Source of the DNA: Leptospira levettii
Lineage (GTDB): Bacteria; Spirochaetota; Leptospiria; Leptospirales; Leptospiraceae
Assembly: GCF_002812085.1 (NCBI RefSeq)
Contig: NZ_NPDM01000002.1
Location: 248,001-312,000, forward strand
Reading direction: 5' to 3'
DNA length: 64,000 nt
Shown: in pieces, positions 44,626-54,195 of the stretch
How positions within the stretch are numbered: position 1 is the stretch's first letter
Layout of the letters: each line of letters begins with the position of its first letter
Translations under genes and position numbers: made by a program
Notes under the pieces: generated by a model
Told to the model about the DNA's origin: nothing
Seen by the model: the letters and a program-made list of their open reading frames with translations, nothing else
Databases searched by the model: none

Positions 44626-45159
44626 TTATGGCAGATCAGACTTTGCCCAAACATGAGAACGGATGACGAGCCCTGTTAGGTCTTCTTTTTCCAAGCCGTA
44701 CTGACGGTACACAATTTTTCCAGAACGATCAAAAACAAGAACACAAGGTATCCCTTCCACTTTGTAAAAATCTGTCATTTTCCAGTCTTTATCAAGTAAG
44801 GTGGGATAACTCATCTTCAATCGAATCATATCCTTTTTAATTTTGTCTAGTGGTTCTGTAGTGTCTGTGTTGATCCCTCGAAAAATAAAATCCGTCTCGG
44901 AAACCGAGTGTTTCCATTCGTTGATCGTGGGTACTGCTTTTGCGCATGGTTCACACCAGGTGGCCCAAAAATCCAAAACAATCACTTTGCCTTTCCAATC
45001 TGACAAAGTCTCAGTGGTTCCCATAATTGTTGGAAGTGGGTCTGGATAAAAATCTACTTTTACTGCTTCTGGTTTACAAAAAAAGAAAGAAAGGAAAACA
45101 AGAAGATAAAATCTGGAAGATATCAATTGGGAGAATACGGTTTTACTTTTTGGAATCAT
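44626..45159 (-). CDS. TlpA-like thioredoxin-fold lipoprotein
   Basis: A protein of about 177 residues from ATG 45159 (a longer frame to 45249 has no signal at its start). A hydrophobic signal runs to SFFFC, a lipobox-like site with Phe before Cys. The thioredoxin domain contains DFWATWCEPCAKAVPTI with the CxxC redox pair and the cis-Pro loop GIPCVLVFD. It is a periplasmic thiol-disulfide oxidoreductase, probably reducing; its partners are not in the window. It is transcribed divergently from the small gene at 45237. Confidence 0.87.
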   Translation of the reverse strand: MIPKSKTVFSQLISSRFYLLVFLSFFFCKPEAVKVDFYPDPLPTIMGTTETLSDWKGKVIVLDFWATWCEPCAKAVPTINEWKHSVSETDFIFRGINTDTTEPLDKIKKDMIRLKMSYPTLLDKDWKMTDFYKVEGIPCVLVFDRSGKIVYRQYGLEKEDLTGLVIRSHVWAKSDLP

Positions 45160-45236
45160 TGATTTATAACTACTTCTCCAACTTAGACGAATGGAATCTT
45201 TACGTAAAGGGAAACTGGAAAGGTAAAGGAATTTCG

Positions 45237-45545
45237 ATGATCCCTTCATTCAGAGAACCTTATGAATCTGGTGATGAAACCCTTGTTATATGGAAATTTC
45301 AAGAAAATCAAATCAAATCCGTTTTTTCTCGAGGAAAATCCAAATACCACTTCCATTGGTCAGTGGAAGGTGACATCCTTTGTGACCGTATCAAACTATT
45401 CGCCAATGATGAAGATTGGGAATGTGAAATCCAGGCCATGACCAAGGAACGATTTCATTTACATGTGGTCCCCAAACAAGACAAAACTAAAATTCTATTT
45501 TCAGGTGTAGTGACAAAAAAGAAGGGGATTTTATCCTTCTTCTAA
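45237..45545 (+). CDS. Small protein of unknown function
   Basis: A protein of at least 102 residues from ATG 45237, which follows AAAGGA at 6 bases. The frame stays open upstream and the extra residues (NYFSNLDEWNLYVKGNWKGK) look protein-like, so TTG 45150 or 45159 may be the real start; either would place the N-terminus over the tlpA start. The sequence is beta-rich, with repeated Trp and Lys, and has no signal peptide. I cannot name a family. It converges on the glycosyltransferase gene with a 15-base overlap. Confidence 0.6.
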   Translation: MIPSFREPYESGDETLVIWKFQENQIKSVFSRGKSKYHFHWSVEGDILCDRIKLFANDEDWECEIQAMTKERFHLHVVPKQDKTKILFSGVVTKKKGILSFF

Positions 45546-46667
45546 AACGGATCTAAACACAGATTCTGTGATTTTAGCTGCATTTTCCCAACGAAATTCA
45601 TCAATCGAAACATTCACTGGAGATGGATTTTGAAATAAAAGATCAATTGTCTCTGCCCATCGTTTTGTATCCTCTTTCGAGTGAATGGGTAAATAACAAA
45701 CATCGTCTTTACCAATTTCATGAAAGGTAGGAATATCGGAAACAATACATGGGACCTTATGAAATAAAGCTTCCACCATCGGAATTCCAAATCCTTCATA
45801 TTTACTCGCAAAAACAAATAGTCCAGCTCGTTTGTAAACATGTTGCAATTCCGAATCGGAAACTGAATCCAAAATAAAAATATCCTTATAAAGTGTTCTT
45901 TCTTGGATTAACTCCTCAATGAATTCGGGAGATTCCCATCCGATTTTTCCAACAATCACCCATGGTCTGTAGTGGTGGGGATTTTTTTTTCTGTATTCTC
46001 GATATACTTCTAATAAAAAAGGATAATTTTTCCTAGGTTCGATTGTGGAAACAGACAAAAGATAACCAGTCCCTAAGTCTTTCACTCGGTTTGACATGGG
46101 TGTGTCTAATAACTTTGTCATTTCCACTGGATTCACACCTGGATACGCAACTCCAGTTTTTTGAACTGGGTAATCAAATTTTTTACACATATCATCACTT
46201 GTTTGTTTGGATATGGATAAAATAAAACTAGATCGCATAACGGAATAACGTTGGAACAATCTTTGTTGTAACCTTGCAATCCAACGCATCGTATTTGGAT
46301 ATAAATATAATACCAAATCACAATAGGTAAGAACTGCCTTGAGTTCCCTTGGCAAAAATGGCGGCAGTACTTGTTGTGAACCCCAAAACAAATCCAATCG
46401 ATGGGTTAAGAGATAAAAAGGTATGTAGAGATTAAAATACAATCCACCTTTCCATTTCAAAAAACCTCCACCTTCTACCCACTTAACATTTTTTAACCCA
46501 AGGACTGCTTTATGGTCAGGATGTATTGGCAAATGTGAAAACAATAAAAACTCATATTTTTCCTGGTTGGGGAAAGCTTTTAAGGTTTCTGCAATGAGAC
46601 GTCCTATACCTGAAACTCTAGTGGATAAAGGACGAGCATCCAATCCAATTTTATAAGTTTTCACCAT
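45531..46667 (-). CDS. GT4-family glycosyltransferase
   Basis: A 378-residue GT-B glycosyltransferase. The N-terminal domain starts IGLDARPLSTRVSGIGR, and the donor-binding domain has LSVSTIEPRKNYPFLLEVY and the E-x7-E motif region FASKYEGFGIPMVEALFHKVP. It probably adds a sugar to LPS, a glycolipid or another envelope glycan; donor and acceptor cannot be read from sequence. It overlaps the inositol-phosphatase-family gene by 7 bases, suggesting a shared transcript. Confidence 0.9.
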   Translation of the reverse strand: MVKTYKIGLDARPLSTRVSGIGRLIAETLKAFPNQEKYEFLLFSHLPIHPDHKAVLGLKNVKWVEGGGFLKWKGGLYFNLYIPFYLLTHRLDLFWGSQQVLPPFLPRELKAVLTYCDLVLYLYPNTMRWIARLQQRLFQRYSVMRSSFILSISKQTSDDMCKKFDYPVQKTGVAYPGVNPVEMTKLLDTPMSNRVKDLGTGYLLSVSTIEPRKNYPFLLEVYREYRKKNPHHYRPWVIVGKIGWESPEFIEELIQERTLYKDIFILDSVSDSELQHVYKRAGLFVFASKYEGFGIPMVEALFHKVPCIVSDIPTFHEIGKDDVCYLPIHSKEDTKRWAETIDLLFQNPSPVNVSIDEFRWENAAKITESVFRSVLEEG

Positions 46668-47530
46668 CGTTCCTTCACCTTAAGTGAAAGTTGATGGAAA
46701 TCAATTTTGCTTTCCAAATATTCAACAGCTTTTCTTTTTCCGGCAACAAGTCCAAAAGATAATGTTGTTTTTTGGTTAAATGAATAAGGTTTATCTTTTA
46801 ATGGGAAAAATGTAAAATTTTCCTCATCTAATAATGCAATCCCACCACAGATATCCCATTCATTTTTAGGTTTTAAGGAAACGATTAAATCGATAAAACC
46901 AGCAGATAATAATCCAAGTTTGTAAGCAATGCTACCCATAGATCGAATTTCAAAATCTTCATGCCAAAACGAATCGTCAAAAAGACCTTCGCGCATTTCT
47001 GAAGCGGAAACAATTAATACAGGTTTTTTATTTTGCGAATCTGATTCTTGTAACGGATGTAATACGGAACCACTTTCAACAAGTAAGGTTCTAAAATTTT
47101 CATCTGTTGCATATGGTGCTTGGAGTTTTGCAAAAAAACTATTTTTTCCTTTCGAAAAAAATTCACCAGTTGCTGGGTTAAAAATAATCCCCCAAATTGC
47201 CTCTCCATTCCGAACGAGTCCCAAACTGAGTGCAAATTGATCATTTTTTTTAACAAATTCGCGCGTTCCGTCAATTGGATCTAAAATCCAAACCCATTCC
47301 TTATCTAAACGAGAAACCGTATCCGCTCTTTCCTCTGATAAAAATCCATGTCCAGGAAATCGATTGGATATTTTTTCATACAAAAATTCACTCGCATACA
47401 AATCTGCTTCCGTAACAGGATCGTTACCACCCTTATCACGAATTTGAAAATCGGTTTTATAAATGCCTAAGATGGAATCCCCAACGGATAGAACCCACCT
47501 CCATACTTCCTGAAACTCTTGTTCTTCCAT
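46661..47530 (-). CDS. Inositol monophosphatase-family phosphatase (CysQ-like)
   Basis: A 289-residue Mg-dependent, Li-sensitive-type phosphatase. Metal ligands are in FLSEERAD, WILDPIDGTREFVKKND and WDICGGIALL. The closest types are 3'(2'),5'-bisphosphate nucleotidase (CysQ) and inositol or histidinol phosphatases; the TREFVK sequence after the DPIDG motif favours CysQ. Its start lies 23 bases from the next gene, and it overlaps the glycosyltransferase gene. Confidence 0.85.
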   Translation of the reverse strand: MEEQEFQEVWRWVLSVGDSILGIYKTDFQIRDKGGNDPVTEADLYASEFLYEKISNRFPGHGFLSEERADTVSRLDKEWVWILDPIDGTREFVKKNDQFALSLGLVRNGEAIWGIIFNPATGEFFSKGKNSFFAKLQAPYATDENFRTLLVESGSVLHPLQESDSQNKKPVLIVSASEMREGLFDDSFWHEDFEIRSMGSIAYKLGLLSAGFIDLIVSLKPKNEWDICGGIALLDEENFTFFPLKDKPYSFNQKTTLSFGLVAGKRKAVEYLESKIDFHQLSLKVKERW

Positions 47531-47553
47531 TCCGTCCTTTTTTCTGGACCTAA

Positions 47554-47982
47554 TTAATTCTTTTTTTCTTCTTTATGTGCACCAGAACTTAAATCCAATC
47601 CTTCTGGTTTCTCTAATACAATTTCTTCTACAGGTGAAGTCACATATGTTTCTGGATCCACTGGGAATTGGTATTGAAAATAATAATTTTTATACTTCAC
47701 ATAAAAAGTATTTGTACCTTCTGGACGTTCAGTTTGCAGGTCTTGGAATTTTAAATCTTTTAATTCTTTTTTAGGATTTGCAAATCGTTTTGATAATGTA
47801 CTACGAACGGAACTTACCATATTTGCTTCAAAGTTTTTTTTCTTTTGTTCTTCAGTTAGTTTTGGGTTTCTTAAATGGTCCTCTAATTTGGTAAACTCTT
47901 CCGCCAAACCAGTGCTTTGTTGCGAAAATAAAAGTGTAACACTGCAACTCAAGATTACCAATACTTTAATCAAAAACTTCAT
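47554..47982 (-). CDS. Exported protein of unknown function
   Basis: A 142-residue protein with a clear signal peptide (FLIKVLVILSCSVTLLFSQ, probable cut after SQQS or nearby). The mature part has an N-terminal charged coiled-coil region (KLEDHLRNPKLTEEQKKKN) and a beta-rich centre with FYVKYKNYYFQYQFPVDPE. It is probably periplasmic. No family is recognised. It follows uvrD by 18 bases and may share its transcript. Confidence 0.7.
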   Translation of the reverse strand: MKFLIKVLVILSCSVTLLFSQQSTGLAEEFTKLEDHLRNPKLTEEQKKKNFEANMVSSVRSTLSKRFANPKKELKDLKFQDLQTERPEGTNTFYVKYKNYYFQYQFPVDPETYVTSPVEEIVLEKPEGLDLSSGAHKEEKKN

Positions 47983-48000
47983 AAGTTTACCCCTGATTCC

Positions 48001-50184
48001 TCATGATATTATCTCTAATGGTGTATATGCCAATAAGAATTTTTTATCCAAATGGGATCCAAATCTCACTTCTACCTTTCTATTGTCCCCAGAACCAGAC
48101 AAATTCAATATACGTCCTTCTCCGTATACTTTATGTCTAACTTTCATTCCGATTTGGAAATCACTGTCTCCTGATTTCGCAAGGACCGATTCAAATTTTT
48201 CTTCGGATTTTTGGAACCTTTCCGCACGTGGAGTGGCATCGGGCCTTCTAACACCATAACGATTTTCGGTAAATTCCCCTTCCAAATATTCTTTTGGAAT
48301 CTCCTCCAAAAATTGGGATGGTAACCTTGCATCCACTTCTCCAAATTTTCGAGTAAATCGACTAAAACTAATTTCTAAATGTTCTCTCGCTCGTGTGATT
48401 GCAACGTATGCAAGTCTTCTCTCTTCTTCAATTCCCTCAGGCGAATCAATGGAAAGAAAATGAGGAAAAGTCCCTTCTTCCATTCCAGTCATAAAAACAT
48501 GAGGGAATTCTAATCCTTTCGCATTGTGAACTGTCATAAGTATCACGTAATCGGGAAGATCTTTTGAATTTTCTTCGCTAGTGATAAGAGAGATATTACT
48601 TAAGTATTCTTCTAAGGTTGCTTCCGAGTTGGTTTCTTCAAATTCCTTGAGTGCATTCACAAATTCATTTAAATTGGAAAGTCTCGAAAACGAATCCTCA
48701 GTACCTTCATTTTCCAAAAATTCACGATAACCAGAATGTTCCAAAACATCATAAGCAATTTCGGAAGGAGTTTTTTTTCTTAAATCTTCCATTGCTGATT
48801 CAAACATACGATACAATGAATGTAATTTTTGTGAGGTACCCTTTTTTATTTCAGGAATCGGTTGGCCTAAACACTCAAATAAAGATAATCCCTCTTTTAC
48901 AGAATGTGTCAGAAGTCGATTGACAGTCGTATCGCCAATTCCTCTAGGAGGAGAGTTTATGATACGGAGTAAGGATGTTGAATCAACTGGATTCACGACA
49001 ACTGACAAATAAGCAATTAGGTCTTTAACTTCTTTTCTGTCAAAAAAACGAAACCCTCCAAAAATTTTATAAGGAATTGCTCTTTTTCGAAGTGCCTCTT
49101 CAAAGTATCTGGATTGTGAATTGGTTCTGTAAAAAATAGCAAAATTGGAGTACTTTTTTCCTCTCCGGGAACCAGACAAAATTTTTTGAACGATTCCTTC
49201 CGATTCTTCCATTTCATTTTGATAGGCAGTAAGTTTAATTTTATCACCTAACGGGTTTTCAGTACGCAAGGTTTTGTTCGTTCTTTGTTTGTTATTCGCA
49301 ATTAAGGCAGCCGCGGATTCAATGATGGTTTTTGTAGACCGATAGTTCTCTTCTAATTTAACAACAACTGCTTCAGGATAGTCTTTCTTGAAATTTAGAA
49401 TATTCGAAATATCTGCGCCACGCCAGGAATAAATGGACTGATCATCATCTCCAACAACACATAAGTTTTTATGGAAGGATGAAAGTGACTGAACCAAATG
49501 GTATTGAATTTTATTGGTATCTTGGTATTCATCTACCATGATATATTTCCATAATCTCTGGTATTTCTCCAAAATTACGGGGAAATCACGAAATAAAATC
49601 ACTGTCTTGAGAATCAAATCACCAAAGTCCAATGCATTACGTAATTGTTTCCTTTTTTCATATTCCAAAAATACGGAGGCAATAGATTTTGAATAAGCAT
49701 CATCAGCCTTTTTTTTAGCAAATTCTTCAGCTGTTAAAAAGGAATCTTTGGCTTGTGAAAATTGGTTCGCAAGACTTGAGGGACGAAATTCTTTTGTGTC
49801 CATTTCCTTTGACTTTAAAATTTCTTTGATCAGTGACTCTTGCATATCACTGTCATACACTGTGAAATTACTCCCAAGTCCTAAAACCTTACCTTCTCTC
49901 CTCAATAAATACAAACAAAGTGAATGAAAGGTACGGACAAAGGGTTCATAGGTTCCATCCGGCAGTAAACTTCTGCATCTGGAGCGCATTTCCTCCGCAG
50001 CCTTATTTGTAAAAGTAACTGCCAAGATTTGGTTTGGATAAATTTTGTGATTGAGTATTAAATTTGCAATTCTGTAGGTGATCACCCTAGTTTTGCCAGA
50101 ACCCGCACCAGCTAAAATCAGAAGTGGTCCATCGACCGTTTCAACAGCTAGTTTTTGTTCTGCATTTAGACCAACTAACTCCAC
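48001..50184 (-). CDS. UvrD/PcrA-type ATP-dependent DNA helicase
   Basis: A 727-residue superfamily 1A 3'-5' helicase used in nucleotide-excision and mismatch repair and in clearing RecA or transcription complexes. Motifs in order: LNAEQKLAVE, Walker A ILAGAGSGKTRVITY, TFTNKAAEEM, MVDEYQDTNKIQ, VVGDDDQSIYSWRGAD, LEENYRSTKTI, VHNAKGLEFPHVF and YVAITRAREHL. The C-terminal segment GMKVRHKVYGEGRILNL is the Tudor-like polymerase-binding domain of PcrA/UvrD. It starts one base after the bamA stop. Confidence 0.95.
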   Translation of the reverse strand: MELVGLNAEQKLAVETVDGPLLILAGAGSGKTRVITYRIANLILNHKIYPNQILAVTFTNKAAEEMRSRCRSLLPDGTYEPFVRTFHSLCLYLLRREGKVLGLGSNFTVYDSDMQESLIKEILKSKEMDTKEFRPSSLANQFSQAKDSFLTAEEFAKKKADDAYSKSIASVFLEYEKRKQLRNALDFGDLILKTVILFRDFPVILEKYQRLWKYIMVDEYQDTNKIQYHLVQSLSSFHKNLCVVGDDDQSIYSWRGADISNILNFKKDYPEAVVVKLEENYRSTKTIIESAAALIANNKQRTNKTLRTENPLGDKIKLTAYQNEMEESEGIVQKILSGSRRGKKYSNFAIFYRTNSQSRYFEEALRKRAIPYKIFGGFRFFDRKEVKDLIAYLSVVVNPVDSTSLLRIINSPPRGIGDTTVNRLLTHSVKEGLSLFECLGQPIPEIKKGTSQKLHSLYRMFESAMEDLRKKTPSEIAYDVLEHSGYREFLENEGTEDSFSRLSNLNEFVNALKEFEETNSEATLEEYLSNISLITSEENSKDLPDYVILMTVHNAKGLEFPHVFMTGMEEGTFPHFLSIDSPEGIEEERRLAYVAITRAREHLEISFSRFTRKFGEVDARLPSQFLEEIPKEYLEGEFTENRYGVRRPDATPRAERFQKSEEKFESVLAKSGDSDFQIGMKVRHKVYGEGRILNLSGSGDNRKVEVRFGSHLDKKFLLAYTPLEIIS

Positions 50185-53061
50185 TTAAAAACGCATGTCC
50201 CCAATTCCAAATACAAACTGGAAACTATTATTATCGGGATACAATCCAAAAGGTCTATCTTCTACACCCGTATAACGTATCTTTTGTGCAAAATACAAAC
50301 GAAGAGGTAATACTGGAATTTGGATCCTTAAACCGAAACCCCAAGAAAATCGAAAATTAGACATGGATAGGTTTTTACTTGAAAGCACCAAATTCCCCGG
50401 GTCGTTCACTACAAGTGGAGAATCGTAGATTTTTTTACCAAAAGAATTATAGTTTTCAAATAGGTATGTTTCGACTGGTTCTGTTGATCTTTGAGATGCA
50501 ACCAAACTATCATAGTTCTTAAAAAATTCCTTTCGTTCTCCGACGGCACGATTGATCTGCTCATACATCGAACCTGCATCAAAGAAGATCACAAACCATA
50601 ATAAGGAAGGCTCAATTGGAAACCTTAATTCAGATGTAAATAGAACCCTACTGGATGCGCCGTCTTTCCATTCATCAGGATAGTATTTATCATCAAAAAA
50701 CCACCCTCGTAAGGACTCATAACCACCGAGAAATAATCTGTCTTGTACTTGGATATATGGAATCCTTTCTTTATCTTGGTTTCTATACTTTGGAGTCCTT
50801 TCAAAAGTAAAAACAGAGGAAGTTCTAAATTGTTGGACAACTCTCCATCTTCGCAGAGCATTTTTTCGGATTAAACCAAAGAAGGTATAATCGAACCATG
50901 TATGATAATATTCTAATATAGGACTAAATTGGTCAAAATGGCTTTCTCCACCTAAAAATTGACCCACATTATCAACTGAAAAAATTAAGTGAAAACCTTG
51001 TGTTGAGTTAAATATGTTGTCACGGCTATCGTAGGCTAGACCATTCGTCAACTGTGAACGAAATTGCCATCCGCGATCCACTTCGGCAAGTACTTGGTCT
51101 GATACAAGGGAAGTAGGCCTTGTTGAGGCAAAAAAGGATGGAGAATAACGATGGAAATGTGTCCAGTTAATGAGAAACCTGTGTCCAATACCAGCACTGA
51201 CTCCCACTCCTGATCTTTCATAGGAAGCAACTTCTTTAATCCCTTGGTTGTTATTTTCTGTAATGGAAGTGGCTCCCACAAACAAAGTACGTGAGGAATA
51301 AAAAGCAGAAAGAGTTAAGGACCAAGGTTTGTCCATAAACCATGGTTCTGTCCAAGAGATTTGTAAGTACCTTCGAATGGGACCAAATTCCACCCTACCT
51401 GTAATTTGTTGCCCAGATCCGTTTAAGTTATTTTCCCCTAACTGCGTGAAAATGGAAAATCCAGTGATGGTTCCGTATCCACCCCCCATCGAAACAGTTC
51501 CTGTTGGTTGTTCAACAAGTTCGATGATTAGGTTCATTTTTGTCTCATCTGAACCTGGTCTCATATTGAAGTTTACTTCTTTAAAGTAACCCAAGTTAAA
51601 GATCCTTTCCCTGGATCTGTTTACTAGAGTGGAGTTAAATAAATCACCTGGTTTGAATAATAATTCGCGTCGAATGACTCGGTCTTGGGTTTTTTTATTT
51701 CCCTTAATGATGATATTTTCGATGAATGCTAAGTTATTTTCACGGATCGTAAAATCAACGTGGATGAATTTTTTACCACGTAACTTCGGATCTTCTTCAT
51801 AAATTTTTCTGAGTTTTGCAACGTTTAGTCGGCTGTATTCTTCATTACAATCAGCAATTGCATCGGGATTTCCTCTTTTATCACAATTTTCATAACGTGA
51901 CAAGGATCCATCACTAAGTTCTATGACTTTTCTTCTTGGAATTACCTGAGCAAATAAGTATCCTTTAGCCGAATAAGCTTCGTTAATCGAGGATCTATCC
52001 TTTTGAAATTTTGTCTCATCAAAAACTTCTCCCACATCGGCAGGAGCAAATTCAAACTGGTCTTCTAAAAATTTAACAGGGTAAACAGGAGACCACTCCT
52101 CTTTTGGAGTTCCAATTGGATTGTTTTCTTTATTTAAAAACTGTGGCATCCCATTAGGAGCAATGGTTAAGTCGTGATTCGTTGTATAACCGTTATAAAA
52201 GTATTGTTCCCCTTCTATAATCTTAAAATTAACAATGACAACACGTTTATCTTTTTTCTTGGGATTTTCCCAACGGATTTCCCAGTTTGTACCTTCATTA
52301 CTAATTTCTGCGTCTACATATCCCCTAGATTTTAGATAAGCAGCAATTTTTTGTTTGTCTGATTCAAAAGCAGACTCTTTGAATACACCCGATTCAATGA
52401 TACCACTTTCCTTCAAATCCATGATACCTTGGATATCGTATGTATCGATTTCATTATTACCAAAGATATTGATTTTACTGACAGGAATTTCTTCACCCTC
52501 ATCAATAATAAACTTTACCTTAACCGTATTTGTTTCTGGATTCACTGGTTCCGTTTCAAAACGGACATAGGCTAGAAAAAATCCTTCATCTCGGTATTTT
52601 TTCAATATCACTTCCTTTGAAAGAGTCACTTTCTTCGGAGTAATGACTTCGTTTTCCTTCAGTGGAATTTTATCTCTTAAGTCAGAAGGGAAAACTTCAT
52701 CAGCACCTATAAAATCAATATCTTTTACTCTTGGTCGTTCTTTTACAAGGACTAAGATTTTGACTCCGTCACCATCGGCTTCCCCTTGGATGTCGATGTG
52801 ATAAAAAAAACCAGAAACAAACAATGCTCGCATATCAGCATTGAGTAAACCCTGGGAAAGTTGGATCCCAGGCCTCATATCCATTAATTCTAAAATATCA
52901 TCCGAAGATGTATTGATGTTTCCTTTAAATTCTATTTTTGTAATGACTTTATCGATAAATACAGATCGGTTTGACCATAATGATACCCACTCTGCTGATG
53001 TTATCAAAAGCAAAGACAATACAAATAGACTAAGGTATTTTAAATTTTTACGAAGTTTCAA
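50185..53061 (-). CDS. bamA: Outer-membrane assembly factor BamA
   Basis: A 958-residue Omp85 protein that folds and inserts beta-barrel proteins. A signal-anchor-like N-terminus (YLSLFVLSLLLITSAEW) precedes tandem POTRA domains (starting FIDKVITKIEFKGNINTSSD, and including FIENIIIKGNKKTQDRVIRR). A 16-strand barrel follows, with the loop-6 motif seen as SLRGWF (VRGF in most). It is longer than E. coli BamA (810), partly through extra loops between POTRA domains such as the segment around GTPKEEWSPVYPVKFLEDQF. It is linked to exbB-exbD upstream and uvrD downstream, with gaps of 3 and 0 bases. Confidence 0.93.
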   Translation of the reverse strand: MKLRKNLKYLSLFVLSLLLITSAEWVSLWSNRSVFIDKVITKIEFKGNINTSSDDILELMDMRPGIQLSQGLLNADMRALFVSGFFYHIDIQGEADGDGVKILVLVKERPRVKDIDFIGADEVFPSDLRDKIPLKENEVITPKKVTLSKEVILKKYRDEGFFLAYVRFETEPVNPETNTVKVKFIIDEGEEIPVSKINIFGNNEIDTYDIQGIMDLKESGIIESGVFKESAFESDKQKIAAYLKSRGYVDAEISNEGTNWEIRWENPKKKDKRVVIVNFKIIEGEQYFYNGYTTNHDLTIAPNGMPQFLNKENNPIGTPKEEWSPVYPVKFLEDQFEFAPADVGEVFDETKFQKDRSSINEAYSAKGYLFAQVIPRRKVIELSDGSLSRYENCDKRGNPDAIADCNEEYSRLNVAKLRKIYEEDPKLRGKKFIHVDFTIRENNLAFIENIIIKGNKKTQDRVIRRELLFKPGDLFNSTLVNRSRERIFNLGYFKEVNFNMRPGSDETKMNLIIELVEQPTGTVSMGGGYGTITGFSIFTQLGENNLNGSGQQITGRVEFGPIRRYLQISWTEPWFMDKPWSLTLSAFYSSRTLFVGATSITENNNQGIKEVASYERSGVGVSAGIGHRFLINWTHFHRYSPSFFASTRPTSLVSDQVLAEVDRGWQFRSQLTNGLAYDSRDNIFNSTQGFHLIFSVDNVGQFLGGESHFDQFSPILEYYHTWFDYTFFGLIRKNALRRWRVVQQFRTSSVFTFERTPKYRNQDKERIPYIQVQDRLFLGGYESLRGWFFDDKYYPDEWKDGASSRVLFTSELRFPIEPSLLWFVIFFDAGSMYEQINRAVGERKEFFKNYDSLVASQRSTEPVETYLFENYNSFGKKIYDSPLVVNDPGNLVLSSKNLSMSNFRFSWGFGLRIQIPVLPLRLYFAQKIRYTGVEDRPFGLYPDNNSFQFVFGIGDMRF

Positions 53062-53064
53062 AAA

Positions 53065-53496
53065 TTACTTTGTAGTACCTTTTACCATTGCAAGATTAAA
53101 GCGACTAACACCTGCAGCATTCACTGCATCTATCACTTTAACAACAACTTGGTAGGAAGCACCACCATCTCCGCGAATGATCACTTTGTTTTTTTTGGGA
53201 TCTCTTTCTTTTTCTGGTCCTAAAAAACCATTTATTTTATCCGTCAGTCCTTCTAGGGGAACTGGTTCGGAATTTTGATCCAAATAAATTTTGCCCTGTT
53301 TATCTACAGTGATAACTAGTTCATCTTTTTGTTTTTCTTTTGCAACACTTGAAGATCTTGGCAATTCCACTTTTAAAGCAGTATTTTTTTCCAATGTTGC
53401 ATTCATTAGAAAGTAAATTACAATAAACGAAATCACATCGATTAGCGGTGCAAGTTCGATATTATTAAATGACTTTGTCGTTTTACGAAATTTCAT
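53065..53496 (-). CDS. exbD: ExbD/TolR-type biopolymer transport protein
   Basis: A 143-residue inner-membrane protein with one N-terminal helix holding the proton-path Asp ([15 protein letters not shown]) and a periplasmic domain. With the ExbB-type protein encoded just upstream it forms a proton-driven motor energising either TonB or Tol functions. No tonB, tolA or tolB is nearby, so which system it serves is open. Placement before bamA suggests an envelope role. Confidence 0.92.
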   Translation of the reverse strand: MKFRKTTKSFNNIELAPLIDVISFIVIYFLMNATLEKNTALKVELPRSSSVAKEKQKDELVITVDKQGKIYLDQNSEPVPLEGLTDKINGFLGPEKERDPKKNKVIIRGDGGASYQVVVKVIDAVNAAGVSRFNLAMVKGTTK

Positions 53497-53502
53497 TTTT
53501 TG

Positions 53503-54120
53503 TTATCGTTTGTTCAAATGAGGAAGAACTAAATCTGTTACGTTTTCCATTTCCGTAATTTTTTCTTCCTTCATTCTAGAAAAAACATTATAAAAAATAT
53601 AAGCAGGGATGGCAATTCCAAGTCCCATTGCAGTCGTGATGAGTGCTTCCGAGATACCCACTTCGGCACCTTGTGTTCCCGCACCTTCTGCAAAGGACCT
53701 TACAATACCAATCACAGTTCCAAGAACCCCTAACAATGGTGCAATCGTTGCAATCGTCCCAAGTCCAGTGAGGTAACGTTCCATCAAATAAATTTGTCGG
53801 AAACCTTCCTGTTTGATATCCTCTTCCCAGAACGACACACCCCGGCGTTTTAAGTCAAAAGCCATTCGGAGTAAGATTGCTGCGGGAGATTGTACGTCTT
53901 GTGTGAGGACATCCTTTGCATCATCCCACTTACCTTCCCTGGCAAGTTCTCTTACCCTACGAAAGTGATCTTGTGGGATACTTTTTAATCTCCAATAATA
54001 CACAAGTCGTTCCACGATGATCGTAAAACCAACGATGGATACAAAAATGATTAGGATGGGAATGGTTTGTGGAGGAACCGATGAAATGATTGAATCTGAT
54101 TTAGCGAAAGGAAAAGACAT
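53503..54120 (-). CDS. exbB: ExbB/TolQ/MotA-type proton channel
   Basis: A 205-residue protein with three membrane helices (about 20-40, 110-135 and 150-175) in the MotA/TolQ/ExbB fold. The conserved block GLGTIATIAPLLGVLGTVIGI and the following ALITTAMGLGIAIPAYIFYN are diagnostic. It pairs with ExbD, 6 bases downstream. The 75-base gap to recN is AT-rich with no clear hairpin. Confidence 0.92.
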   Translation of the reverse strand: MSFPFAKSDSIISSVPPQTIPILIIFVSIVGFTIIVERLVYYWRLKSIPQDHFRRVRELAREGKWDDAKDVLTQDVQSPAAILLRMAFDLKRRGVSFWEEDIKQEGFRQIYLMERYLTGLGTIATIAPLLGVLGTVIGIVRSFAEGAGTQGAEVGISEALITTAMGLGIAIPAYIFYNVFSRMKEEKITEMENVTDLVLPHLNKR

Positions 54121-54195
54121 GAATGAGACCCCATTGAAGGATTACGAATAGAGTTTTCAGTCTTCCCTTTTTCGCCAAATACTATTTTTAAAGGA

